From: Scortum barcoo
Lineage: Eukaryota; Chordata; Actinopteri; Centrarchiformes; Terapontidae
Length of the DNA stretch: 64,000 bases
Direction of reading: 5' to 3'
NCBI GenBank assembly: GCA_023238725.1
Contig: CM041534.1
Span: 24,245,803 to 24,309,802 of the forward strand
Below the pieces are notes generated by a model. The model was not told where the DNA came from. It ran no database searches and was given only the letters and a program-made list of their open reading frames with translations. Numbering within the stretch: position 1 is the stretch's first letter; every line of letters starts with the position of its first letter. This document shows positions 34,213-46,664 of the stretch, in pieces. The translations under genes were made by a program, and so were the position numbers.

Positions 34213-37200
34213 CTAACTATAAGCTTTATCAAAAAGGAAGGTTTTAAGTCTATTCTTAAACACTGACACTGTGTCTGCCTCTCGGACCCAGACTGGGAGC
34301 TGGTTCCAGAGAACAGGGGCCTGATAGCTGAAGGCTCTGCCCCCTAGACTACTTCTGGAAACCCTGGGAACTACAAGTAAGCCTTCCTCATGCGTTTTGG
34401 GAGCGCAGCACTCTAGTCGGTTGATAAGGAGTTATCAATTCATTAAGATATGATGGTGCCAGACCATGTAGAGCCTTATATGTGAGGAGTAGGATTTTAA
34501 AATCCACTCTAAATTTTAGAGGGAGCCAATGCAGAGAAGCCAATACTGGAGTAATATGGTCTCTTTTCCTGGTTTTAGTCAGCACCCGAGCAGCGGCATT
34601 CTGGACCAGCTGTAGAGTCTTTAACGACTTGTTTGGGCAGCCTGATAAAAGTGAATTACAATAATCCAGCCTGGAAGAGACAAATGCATGGACTAATTTT
34701 TCAGCATCGCTTTGGGACAAAAAGTGCCGAATTTTTGCAATGTTGGCGCAGGTGGTAAAAGGCAGACCTTGAAATATGCTTAATATGGGTGTCAAAGGAC
34801 ATATCCTGATCAAATAAAACCACAGAGGTTCCTTACAGTGGTGCTGGAGGCCCAGTTAATGCCATCCAACAAGGCTATCTTAGGAGAAAACGTGTTCCTC
34901 AGGTGTTTTTCGGACCTAATAGGATCACTTCAGTTTTATCTGAGTTCAACAGCAGGAAATTTCTTGGTCATCCAAGCCTTTATATCTTTAAGGCAGGCCT
35001 GGAGTTTCAGGAGCTGATCAGTTTTGTCTGGCTCCATTGATAAATATAATTGGGTGTCATCAGCATAACAATGGAAATCTATGGAGTGCCTCCTGATGAT
35101 ATTGCCAAGGGGCAGCATATACAAAATAAACAGAATTGGACCTAGCACTGAACCTTGTGGAACTCCATGACAGACTTTAGTATGCACAGAGGATTCATTA
35201 TTAATATGGACAAACTGAGACCGATCTGATAAGTATGATCTGAACCAGTTTAATGCAGACCCTTTAATACCAAGCAGTTTTTCCATTCTCAGCAACAGAA
35301 TGTGATGGTCAACTGTATCAAAGGCAGGCAGCACTGAGGTCTAACAGGACAAGTACAGACAGAAGCCCTCTATCTGATGATGCTGTCAACAGGTCATTAG
35401 TGACTTTCACAAGTGCTGTTTCTGTGCTATGGTGAGCTCTAAATCCTGACTGAAAAACTTCAAAAAGACTATTACTGTGGAGATAATTACATAACTGGCT
35501 GGCAACGGCTTTCTCTAGGATCTTAGACAAAAATGGGAGGTTGGATATTGGTCTATAATTGGCTAACACATCTGCATCAAGTGTAGGTTTTTTGATCAAT
35601 GGTTTAATTACAGCTACTTTAAAAGACTTGGGTACAAAGCCTGACACCAGAGACAGATTAATAATATGCAGCAGTGATGTGCCAATAAATGGGAAAACTT
35701 CCTTAAGCAGCGTAGTTGGGATCGGGTCTAGGAGACAAGTTGTTGCTTTCGATGCTGAAACTAACGAGGATAATTCGGGAAGGCCAATTGGAATAAAACT
35801 GTCTAAGCAATTGTCAGGTTTTAATGTATCTGCTCCTAAATTTCCTGAGTCTGAAGGATCGGAGTCTAACGAGGGCAGATCCTGACAAATTTTGTCCCTA
35901 ATATTCAAAATCTTGTCATTAAAGAAGCTCATGAAATCATTACTACTTAAACTTAAGGGAATGCAGGGTTCAATAGAGCTATGGCTCTGTGTCAGCCTGG
36001 CTACAGTGCTGAAAAGAAACCTAGGGCAGTTCTTATTTTTCTCTATTAATTCTGAATAGTAGGCTGCTCTGGCATTACACAGGGCTTTCCTATATGTTTT
36101 GAGACTCTCTTTCCAGGCTAGGCGAGAGTCCTCCTCTTTGGTGGAGCGCCATATCCTTTCCAATTGTCGCGTTGTTTGTTTTAACTTGCGAGTTGCAGAG
36201 TTAAACCATGGTGCCAAGTCTCTTCTGTTTTATGATCTTTCTTTTTAGGGGCGCAACAGAGTCCAGAGTGCCTCTGAGTGAGTCCATGGTGTTTCTAACA
36301 AGTTGGTCAATTTGGGGGGAGCTCAAAAAATTATGAGAGTCGTCAGAGATACTAGGAAATCTTACTGACTTTAATGCTGTCGGAATTGCTTCCTTAAATT
36401 TAGTCCTAGTACAATCGGGTAACCATCTAGTGAACACTAATTTTTCTAGAGGTGCATAGTCCTGTAATAGGAATTCAAATGATACTAAGTAGTGGTCTGA
36501 TAACACAGGATTTTGGGGGGAGACTATTAAGTGCTCAATATCAATACCATAGGTGAGGACCAAATCAAGGGTGTGATTGTGACAGTGAGTTGGAGAATTT
36601 ACCCTCTGAGAAAACCCAATGGAGTCCAATAATGAGATGAATGCTGTGCTAAGACTGTCACTATCCATGTCCACATGAATATTAAAATCACCTACAATAA
36701 TTACCTTGTCATTTTCAAGGACTAAATTTGACAAGAACTCTGAAAATTCAGATAAGAATTCAGAGTATGGGCCTGGGGGCGGTACACTACAGCAACTAGT
36801 ATTGGCTTTGTGCTCCTTCCAGGCTGGAGATGAAAGAGTAATAGTAAGGTTTTCAAATGAGCTGTAGCCCTCTTTAGGCCGAGAATTTATTAATAGGGCT
36901 GAATTAAAAATGGCTGCAACTCCACCTCCTCGTCCAGTGTCTCGAGGAACATGAACGTTAGAATGACTCGGTGGAGTGGATTCATTTAGGCTAACAAATT
37001 CTTCCTGACCTAGCCAGGTCTCAGTAAGGCAGAACAGGTCTATATCAGAGTCAGATATCAAATCATTTATCAGAACAGCCTTAGAGGCCAGAGATCTGAT
37101 GTTTAAGAGGCCACACTTAATTTTCTTATTATGCTGTTGCTGAGTTGCTACAGCAGTTGTGTTAATTTTTATTAGATTTTTATGAATAACTCCCCTTTTT

Positions 37201-37334
37201 GGTTTTAAGAGTTTAAATGGTCGCTGGGCAGACACAGTTTCTATTCTATATTGGGTGTGCAGCTGCTCTAATGGAGGCGCAGAGAAGCGTGTAAGACTGC
37301 AGCTCTGCTTACTGGTCCAACTCTGGTATGTCAT
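34213..37334 (-). pseudogene. L2 ORF2 (endonuclease-reverse transcriptase), copy 2, frameshifted
   Basis: ATG at 37334. The first 377-codon frame holds the full endonuclease (NIRSL, TETWL, GDFNIHVD, SDHYLVSFEF). The next frame (36217-35318) covers the linker and RT fingers (ANYRPISNLPFLSKI, GFRAHHSTETALVK). A third frame (35334-34936) contains FDTVDHHILL, GVPQGSVLGP and YADDTQLYLS. The C-terminal L2 segment follows, ending in FDKAYS-stop at 34213-34215. At least three frameshifts, so it is inactive as written. Confidence 0.9.
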
Positions 37335-38188
37335 GAATTAGGACTAATAAAACTTTCTATATTTCTAGACAGGAGAGCGGCTCCAGCCAAAGTGGGATGG
37401 ATACCATCTCTCCTAATCAGGCCAGATCTCCCCCAAGAAAGGCTGCCAATTATTAATAAAGCCCACGCCCGTTTGCCGGACACCACCTCGTTAACCACCG
37501 GTGGAATGACGTCATCACTGGTCAGATTAGGAAGGGGTCCAGAGAAAACTACGGAGTCCGACATCGTTTTTGCAAACTTACACACCGACTCCACATTAAT
37601 TCTGGTGACTGATTGGCGTAATCGGGCGCTTCATTAATGCCGACATGAATTACAAGTTTTATCATATTTACGTTTATCCTTTGCAGCAGCAGTTTTAAAT
37701 TTGACTCGATGTCGCCCCCTCTGGCCGCAGGAAGGCATCTGACTGTTCCCCCGGTGCTGCTAACTTCACGCGTGTCGGACTGTGGAGCTGCCAATGACCA
37801 GAGGCTGGTTTGTCAGCGGGTGGTCGCTGAGGGGGGAGAATTTATTAGACACGTGAAGTGTGCTTGGTGGTGAACCTTGGTGGGCTTTTTTGAGCTCTGC
37901 CTCCTTCGAACAGTCACCCAGCCGCCCGGCTGCTCGGGGTCTCTGCGGGGAGTGCTAGCTGATGCTACTAACCCTGCAGCGGCTACTGGGACTGGACTGG
38001 CTAACTACGCTAGCATAACTGCTAACATTGGTGCCGAGCCGCTTCTCTAACTCTGTCAGCCTCGCCTCCAAAACTACATATAAACTACATTTATTACAGG
38101 TACCATTTACACTAAAGGAGGCAGAGGAGTAAGCTGAACATCTGACACACCGAGCAGGAGAGAGGAGAGGAGGAGGGAGAGGAGCCAT
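37331..38188 (-). pseudogene. L2 ORF1 with SGNH-esterase-like module, broken
   Basis: The N-terminus (38188) has a Cys-containing motif, CxxCxxYSS...CNKCSLY, and a short coiled-coil-like segment, LEARLTELEKRL. Downstream are esterase blocks: IGSSTVRH (block I, GDS/GSS type), VIHVGINEAP (block III, normally HVGTND) and DGIHPTLAGAALLSRNI (block V, catalytic D/H). Frames change near 37955 and 37760, where a TGA interrupts the block I region. It ends at a TGA (37331-37333) that overlaps the ORF2 ATG. Esterase ORF1 proteins are known in CR1/L2-clade elements. Confidence 0.75.
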
Positions 38189-38528
38189 TGCTAATAAGAG
38201 ATAGCAAAGGAGCTAACCACTGGAACCAAATTAATTAAAGAGTTTTACGCAAAAGTTAAGCTTTTGGACAGCTAAAAAGTCGCTAGCGGTGGTTAGTCAC
38301 AGTTGTACACAATTTAGAGAGTATTTAAGAAAATTATGCTCTGGAGTCTGAAGACTATTCACACAGCTCTAGCGCAAGGAGAACAGGAAATGACGCAATA
38401 CGCTCACCGTAGCACGTAGAACGTCAGGTGTCCACAGCCTCTTCTGCAAAGAGAGGAAGACTACTTTATAGTAGTAATTTAGTCATAGTAGCAGTAGTAG
38501 TGATGGTAACTCATTTTTAGTTTTCATC

Positions 38529-38994
38529 AGAGATACACTTTAGGGCTCCACTCATTAAATAATCAAAAATCAAACGTGTGTTTTCTGAATGGAGTTTGGT
38601 TTGATCGGAGCTATGCTAACATTGTAGCTGCTCCATCAACATTCAACATAACGTTATTTAACTTCATGAATGTTAAGCAGTGTAGAGAGAAATGACAAGT
38701 GCTGCTTACTCGAGCTGAAAAAAGGAAGGAAACTCGAGTAAAATAAAACATGAAAATGTTACAGTCAACAGATAAAGTCATTTTAAGTTAGTTACAGTCT
38801 ATTTACACAAAACAAAAATATGATCTGCATCCAAAATACAAATAAAACAGGAAGCTGCTTGTAGAGATTTTGACCACTAGTGGTGCTATAGAGCCTCGTT
38901 TTTATGTAGCACCTTCAAGTATGTAAATGCACCACGTTTGCATGCATCTATTTTGTGTATGGGCATAGTTGGTCGAGCCCTAAAGTATATCTCT
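38529..38994. mobile_element. MITE with 20-bp terminal inverted repeats
   Basis: AGAGATACACTTTAGGGCTC at 38529-38548 is matched in inverse orientation at 38975-38994 with one difference (AGAGATATACTTTAGGGCTC). The 466-base element has no ORF. No clear target-site duplication, so the superfamily is uncertain (hAT-like TAGGGCTC core). It starts within about 100 bases of the L2 copy 2 5' end. Confidence 0.75.
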
Positions 38995-39228
38995 ATTAAC
39001 AAATGACCAAGCATTCATGGTAATAGTGATAAAATGTCAATAATAATCAGCTGTTTGTTCTGACCTTCATTTTTCTAGTAATAATTGAGTTCTTTGGAGG
39101 ATTTTCAGACATCATAGCTCCTGTTTCGATGCATTGCCACCTTTTGTTGATGAATTTCCCCCTATTTTTCTTTTTGCCAATATTAATATTATACTTCCAT
39201 TCATGCCAATAAAGCATATTGATCTGAT

Positions 39229-39230
<2 letters not shown>

Positions 39231-39259
<29 letters not shown>
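39231..39259 (+). repeat. (GA)14 microsatellite
   Basis: Uninterrupted dinucleotide run. Confidence 0.95.
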
Positions 39260-39261
<2 letters not shown>

Positions 39262-39905
39262 CAGACTGGAGTGCGTAATGGGGAAGCATTGATTATGGCT
39301 GTTAACTCTGGCTCTTTGATGTGGATAATGCAGTCTCTCTCTTCCTGCCTCTGCACTGCCTTTACACTCTAAAACCCCCGGGCCTCAGAGGATATTGGGT
39401 TTACAGAGAGGGAGAGAGAGAGAGTGTATATACATCAGACGTGGTGCATAAGCTTGAATGTGACAGAAAAAAGTTGTGTATGATGGAAATAAAGAGGAAC
39501 TGTGATTGTGTTCAATTGAAAAAGAGATTGTGTTTGAAAAGGTTCATTTGTGGGAAAGAAAGTTGGAGTTAGTCCATTCAAGAAAAAATAACATCAGCCT
39601 TTTTAATAAATCCTTTAAAATTAGACATCAACGTTCATGAGACAAACACGTCACTTCGGCAGGACGGAGGATTTCTGTCTGTTGGGAACAAAAGAAGAAG
39701 AGTTGTGACGTTATTATTGAACCACAAAGTTCAGAGGTCAGAGTGGATGGATCAGAAGAAACAGCCATTGTTTATTAACCATAATCATAATTAACCTCTA
39801 ACCTTATTAAATTATTAGGAATTACTACTATGTATTAACAATGGATTGATGACTGTATGTGAAAGATGTTGGTTATTGTACCGCACATGTAATATGAGTG
39901 GTGGG

Positions 39906-40440
39906 GAAAAAATAAACTCTACGATTGACAGAAAAATTAAGTGTTATACATTTACAATTTAAGCTCTATGAATGACCTTATTTGACCTCATGTGACCTGT
40001 GTAGTTAATCTCATAGTAGACTGCACTAATGAACAGCTCTCTGATGATAAAGTGAGCACACACCTGCTTTGCTTCCAGATAACGACCACAAATTGTCTCA
40101 GTGTCCTTAGAAGCACGAGAAACTGAAACTTTGAAGATTATGTGCAACACCCTCTGTAATGTAATAAAAAGCTCGTGGGAGGCTGCCTCCCCGAGCATTT
40201 CCCATTTTGATGTAGACGATGTATCTGTGTCGATTGCTGCCTTGCGAGTATTAAAATCTTTTGCCATTTATTACGGCCTCGGTGAACTCAGTCTTGTTCT
40301 AGAGAATAACCATCAACGATGCATGTCGATGTTTTGTTGCACATCTGTTTTTCCTCAATCAGTCAATAATTGATTATCAGCTCAGTTTTAAACAGATGTT
40401 CAATTCTGGAGTTTGGTGCTGCTGCTGCGTTCAAGCTCTA
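39906..40440 (-). repeat. Dispersed repeat family I, copy C, split by an insertion
   Basis: AATAAACTCTACGAT (39911-39925) and GATGCATGTCGATGTTTTG (from 40318) are the two halves of a stretch that is continuous in copy B. About 390 bases of unrelated sequence lie between them, with ACGAT on both sides. The right part continues with CTGGAGTTTGGTGCTGC as in copy B. Confidence 0.6.
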
Positions 40441-43400
40441 TGAAGCGTTTCTCAGTTTTTAACCTTTAACCATTGATTCACTCTCAGCGCTCTCATCAGT
40501 GTTGGTTTGCAGACGCAGCAGTTTAAAGTGATATTTTTCTGATTTTTCTGACCAAACTGATGTGATGTGATGTCTGAATTAATAAACAGCTGGTGAATAT
40601 AACGCACCTGAAACCAGATATTTCCCTCAGATGTTGGTTGAGAGCAAACGAGAACGAAAAGGAGACTGAAATCATCTAAATAACTGCTCCTGTCACTCCG
40701 TAACTGTTGGATAACAAGTTAAAACTTAAAAGATTTAAATGATGGCGCAAGTTCATCTCAGCTATCTCCACATCAGATCATAAAATCCTTTTTCTTGATT
40801 TTAGCTGAGCACTTCAGGTGTTTTAAATCCACCTTGCTACCACTGCTCGCCTCCTTTCCAGTGTATATTCAAAGATTTTGCAAAGAGAAAATGATGTTCG
40901 ACAGCAGCACGACTTGAATATGTCTGTCTCTTTACAGTGTCATCGTTGTCTGCATTAACGCCACCTACTGGGCTGGATTGGAACAATTTGTTGCATTCTC
41001 AAATGTCAGCAGACATAATTTTCTTAATGAGTCTTTTTAGTCATTTGAAAAATATTCCTGTGACTAAAAGTTCAGAGACTTTGGGTCAAAATGCAGCTGA
41101 TGTACTAATGCTGTTTACATCTTGATTCTGCTGCCCTCAAGTAGACAAAAAGTGATTACAGTTATTAACCAAACTTTGTTATTAACCAAAGTCTTTGTGC
41201 CCAATTTTTTATTTGTTTTGGTAGACATCGACCAAATGAATTCATTATTTTGTAATTAAGGGGAAAGCCGATATAAAGGTGGACTGTATGTTATGTTTCT
41301 CACTTTAGGATTTGGGCGGACTGACCCTTTAAATCCCCGTGTATTATGAAAACGTACAAGAATATTTTCTCTTGATACCTCACATCTCTTCAAACTGTTC
41401 AGCGAGTTTTTGTGGCATTTCTGCCTCCCAGTCTGTTCCTCTAGAGGAGCACTTTGCCTTTAAATCACCCTTTAATAACATCACTAAAGAGCACTGAGAG
41501 CATGTCGGGGTTTGAAGCAGGTTTGAATAACTTAAAACATGTTTTTTTGTTTGTTTTTGTGGCTTTTCTTCAGTGTAAGTCCTCATATTTAATTCATGAG
41601 GCCTACATAGATCGGGCTGCATAATCGATTCAGTCAAGAAATGTGTCAGCGAGGAGAGAGAGCGAACATGGAGAACGAATTTAGCCACACCATAAACTTC
41701 GCTCCAGTAACGGCCACAACAATGAAACACTGTCAGTCCGAGCTGTGGCCTTTTTTAAAGCATGAAAACTGATGGACACGAACTGGAAACAGAATATAGT
41801 AAAATAAAATCACAACAAATGGAGCGAGAGAAAGTCATTTTTGAATCACAATCTTTAGGAAGGAATTTCGTTAAACTATCAGCAGTTATGATGCTGAACT
41901 TTTTCTTTTCCAATTTGTGGAACAACACTTTAAATGACCCTTACATTCGTATTCCACCGTTCACCAACCATAATCTCAAAATGCATGAAAGTAGTTTTAT
42001 TTCTTGGAGGACCGATATGATATTTTTCTTTTTAAATCCACTTTTGTTCAGAGCCTCTAAGTTACAAACAAAAATAAAATTAACAGAAGTATTTCAGGGT
42101 ATTTCACCAAAACTCTTGTATTTCTTTTTCCAGAAGGTCAAATAAGATTATCTCACTATACCTAATCACTTATAGCAACTAATTACTGGTAGTCTGTAAT
42201 CCCTCTGTATGTAATCTATTACTCCCCGGGCCTGGTTCTTTGTGATGGTTTGTGCTTTCTCTGTGGCCATGTGGGCTTCGAGCAGCGACTGGAGTCAAAA
42301 TGGTTGACAATCAGCCAACTGAGCCAAGCCCTACAGAGCTGCGATGACCTCATTCCCCGTCTCTCTGCTCCATCAGCTCCACTCGTTGACCCCGACAGAG
42401 AGGAGAGCTGCTGAGGGGGGCCACCCTCTGCTGGACAACCCGGGAACTGCAGCTTCATCCCAGACAAGGGAAATATTATCAGTGTTTGATGGGCTGGTGA
42501 TGTAGTATATGGAAGTTAAAAACAGCCGTGCTGGCAATTATTAATGCTGTTATCCCAGAATACGAGTTAATGATGTCGTTATCTCGAGATATCAGATCTG
42601 TTTTTCTGGCTGATAACTGGATAATTGTGTTGAACTCCAAAATGAGTGTGTGGTTCATTTGAGCACAGCTGATTTCAACCTTCAAGATCACTGTGATGAC
42701 TGTCAGGGAGGATCCATAACTGATCAATAATTAAGGCCTAAATGTGGAGTTTGCTTTGCTGCAGTTTCTTCATTGGAGCAGACAATCTGGTTTTATAGTC
42801 TCCAAAGATGAGAGGTTGACCCATCTCTCTGCTTCAGCCAGCAGCTGCTCAAATAAAGCCGTTATATATATTATATAGAAATAATGAAGACATTATTAAG
42901 CTCATCCACTGTACATAATGACCCCCACAGCATCTCCACAGAGCCTACAGACACCTGCTGATGGAAACTAACTGGAAATAAACACACAAACATCACAAGG
43001 AACAAGAGGAAAACACTTATTATCTTCAGATAACGACATTAAAAAAAAATGCAAGTATGGCTGTTCTCGGCTTCTATAGAAGTAGGACTCTCTTTGCTCT
43101 TTCACCACCTGCATACTATGATAGAGTGAAGAATTTAAAGGAAAAACAAGTTTTTTTTGGCCACTTGGGGGCAGCAGAAAACAAGTTGTGAACACAACAT
43201 TGACAATCACCATCTTTTAAATTGGTGATTGTTCATTTGGAGTCCTGTTTGTGTCACCTGATGAATGTGAGTCCATTATCGTCTCTCTTTTAGCTCTGTG
43301 TTTGGTCTGCACCACCTCCTCAGGAAAATATATCTTTAGCTGCTAAACGCTCCACTTTGTTCACCAGCTGCTCTCGACTGAGTCTGTTGTTTGGTGTTTT

Positions 43401-46400
43401 GCAGCTTTAGCAAAATTTTTGGGCGTTTTTCATTGAAAACAGCCACCAACACCAACGAGCTGAAACAACAATGCTGGAAAAGCCGAGGGGAGCTGATTGA
43501 AATCCAAGTGATATCCCTCTGTAAGGTCATTACTGTGAGCGACACCTTTTCACATCATCGTTTGATACCTTGTTGACGGATAAACTTTGTGAATGGAAGC
43601 AAAACACAAAACAAGGTCACTTCTGCAAAGATACATCACTGATTTTAATCACAATCTATCACAGCTGAAACATTATCGCAGAGGAGTCGGACTCGCAGCC
43701 CAAATCCTCTTCAACGAGAAAATAAAAGGAAATAGTTTTGCATACGAAAATATATTTAGACAGATCTATTTGCAGATTAGCTACAACCAGTTAATTTAGC
43801 TCAGCATAGAGTTTCTTCTGTGCTGGCAAAGCAAGGCAGGATTTGATCTCCTCAGATCACCCAGATAGAAAACTAATGACGGCCTTTCTCCAGACAATCA
43901 AAGAGCCAAGGAGCTGTTTGAAAATGATCAGAGCGGCCACAATTTGACCAGATGATGTTTTCTCTAACAAACATTAGCCTGCTAACAAGCTAAGACAATA
44001 AGGCACTCGTGATAAGAGACATATTTTTACAGTCGTCCTGCAGAAACTCGGCTCGGCGTCCACTGGGCTGCTTTCCTGTCTGTTCATCAGATGTTTAGTG
44101 TGTTTAGTGAATGTTGCTCATAAATTAGGCTTTTCATGTGTTCTGAAATATTTAACAAGCTAGAATCTGATGCTGGGGCCTGTTAAACCAACTAAAGTAC
44201 ATTTGAGTGTTCAAAAATTCAGTTATTTCCCTGTAAAATAAAGAGACAATTTAAAACTCATCCTGATCCCCAACCAGCAGTAAAGTCATGCAAGAGCTTT
44301 TTAGCAAAACAAATCCAGTGAGACAGACAAAACCCTCCAGGTAGATCCTGTAAAAACCAAAAACAGCACAGCCTGCATCCCCACAAAGCCGACACACTAC
44401 TGAACCAGTAACGTTTCTGTGACTCTGACGTCCCTGAATAAAAGTGATGAGAGTTTGTTCAGCCTCTGATCTCAAAGACTCTGCAGCAGGTCGACTAAAA
44501 CACCTGAACAATCGTTCTTTTAACACATACAGGAGCTCAGTCGGCTTTATGAAATATAGACAGGAAAAAGGAGTTAGTGTAATGAATTAGTGGTTTATTT
44601 TTATATTTATCTGTCCCTGTTCTAATGCTTTAGATGCTCATAGTAAAACTGTGTTAGCATAACAGAAAGTAAAAGATTTCTTTAATTTTAACTGCTGTTT
44701 AAAGTAAAAGTCATCTCTCAGCGATCAAGAGGAAATAAACAGACCAACTGGGCTTTAACATCTAATGCTCCTTTTAATAACAAAGTGTGAGCTGTTCCAA
44801 GAGAGATTATATCAGAAAATGCTGCTTAAATTTGTGGTTTGACCACATGATGTAACTTCTACTGAAAGAAAACGCTTCATCTTTTCATCACTGTTAATAC
44901 ATGTCCTGTACAATGAAACTACAACATCTTTATGTTAATAATTTGCATGTAGCACAAATAACTGTTATACTGGCAGCAGGAGTGAGTGCCGTCAATAAAT
45001 AAAGTAAATTCAGCTCATTTCAGTGTGACGGTTTCTGTAAACGTTGAACTGTAATCACATCAGTGAAACAGGCCGCGGCTCCTTTCATACATTTTAAAGA
45101 TGGGCACCCAGTGGACACGAAGCCGTCAAAACGCTTCCTTTGGTACAAATGCCTCAAAAGAAACAACCAGGAAAACTCAGAGAGAAACTTAATAAACAGT
45201 TTACAGAATATTGTGCTTTAAATTTTTTCTTCCACCATCCTAAAACCCATAAAATCATGCTCCAGTTCCACCGACATCCCCCCCACGTCAATGCAACACA
45301 CTCAGAGTCAAACTTGCATTTCCTTTAAAATTTGAGACATCACGCAGCCCTGATCCACAATCCCGCCGTTGTGTTCAAACACGTTGTAACAACGTTACAT
45401 GTGAACAGCAGACAGATAAAAAAAAATAATTAGCACAAATAATTAGCATTTAGCACAAAACAAAAGCAAAGAAAACTTCCCGATCAGAACATTTTTCAAA
45501 TAAATGTTCAACACTGTATTGCAGGAGGGCTGCTCTACAGTCACACACAGAAAACATTCACTGAGCCTGCCCATCTTACAAATCTATAATTATACATGCA
45601 GAGTAGCAATCATAGTAACACGTCCACTTCCTCGTCCCCGGGGCTAACATGGCTGTGGTGGCTTTGAGGAGGATTTCATGCTACAGACGGCAGCAGGAGT
45701 GTCTGAACGTGCTTCAGTGACAACTGGAAGCTGAGACAGCGCTCTTATTTTGGAAAACTTTGGCAGCATTTGGTTCCACATTAGCGCGTTGTCTTTCCTT
45801 CAGAGATCCCCGTATGAGGAAGTGTGTGACATACAAAACGTGAAACCTCAGCAAGAGATCGGCTGATGAACAGTCCTGAAAATTAATCTGTGGAAACAAA
45901 TGCTGTTTTTTGTCTTTTTACCACGACTTCTTCACAGTGTGGCATTGTGATTGATTGGACAATGACAAATTCACCAACTCTAACATCTTAAACTTTGAGA
46001 AAAGTACAGTTTTGGTATTTCTACCAAAACAAGTAGTTCACAACTAGTATTGATTCAATTCAAGTTGCTGTGATTTTTTTTTTTAATACTTTCATGCTGA
46101 AAGGGAGGAAAACTGAAGGAAGTAGGGATGATATTGCTTCCTTTGTTCCACATGAAATTCATGCTCTGTCCCAAATTCATAGACGGACATCATACTGATC
46201 ACCACAGTGTACTTCTTTAGCAGTTAGTTAAACAAAAGAAAACATTTTTAACATTATTAACAGGAAACGATTTAGTGATGTCTACCTGTGGCTCTGGTGT
46301 ATCATCACCAATTAAACTTCACAAAAGGAAAAAAAAATTTTTAGTAACTACCTTTTTTTGTTTGTTTTTCAAGATCTGGAGCCGTCTCACCATTGTCCAC

Positions 46401-46664
46401 ACTGATTTCCTTTTTTCTGCTTGTGAGCAGGTCCTTCATTTCTATTCCACACTCAACAACGGACTGTATTTAGTATGCATATTGTACTTTAATTTCTGTG
46501 TGAAACATGTATAAATACTGAAGCATGGATCGGGGACAGAGCATCAATTTCTCTCTATCAGATGAGGCTTTTGAGGATTCCTCTCCGGTTTGATTTTGGG
46601 GAATGCGAAATCCACGTGGAGCTGAATGAGCCACCTTACTGTCATTTATAAGCTTCACTGCCAA
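40441..46664. other. Gene-free stretch
   Basis: No coding sequence recognised apart from repeat family III at 43.14-43.43 kb. A GC-richer island at 42.22-42.47 kb looks non-repetitive. Confidence 0.5.
43140..43430 (+). repeat. Dispersed repeat family III, copy B
   Basis: Contains GGCCACTTGGGGGCAGCAG (43159-43177) and, further on, TTTAGCTGCTAAACGCTCC and GCTCTCGACTGAGTCTG, the inverse of the 31.85-32.04 kb copy. A weaker third copy lies near 40.57-40.66 kb (AGCTGGTGAAT, AGATATTTCCCTCAGATG). Confidence 0.6.

Larger units (their letters stand above)
33406..38440 (-). mobile_element. L2-clade LINE copy 2, near full length
   Basis: About 5 kb, minus orientation: 5' UTR (about 38189-38440; the outer limit is uncertain), ORF1, ORF2, 3' UTR with a tandem repeat (33978-34065) and a TTTGATTT-type tail. 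Very similar to copy 1 over about 3.9 kb, so both come from a recently active family. Both copies lie in the same direction, 5.6 kb apart. Assignment to the L2 clade rests on RT motifs, esterase-type ORF1 and the characteristic C-terminus. Confidence 0.88.

Noticed and set aside
41762..42145. 127-codon plus-strand frame
   Set aside because: AT-rich, biased to Phe/Lys/Asn, no splice or start context and no recognisable family.
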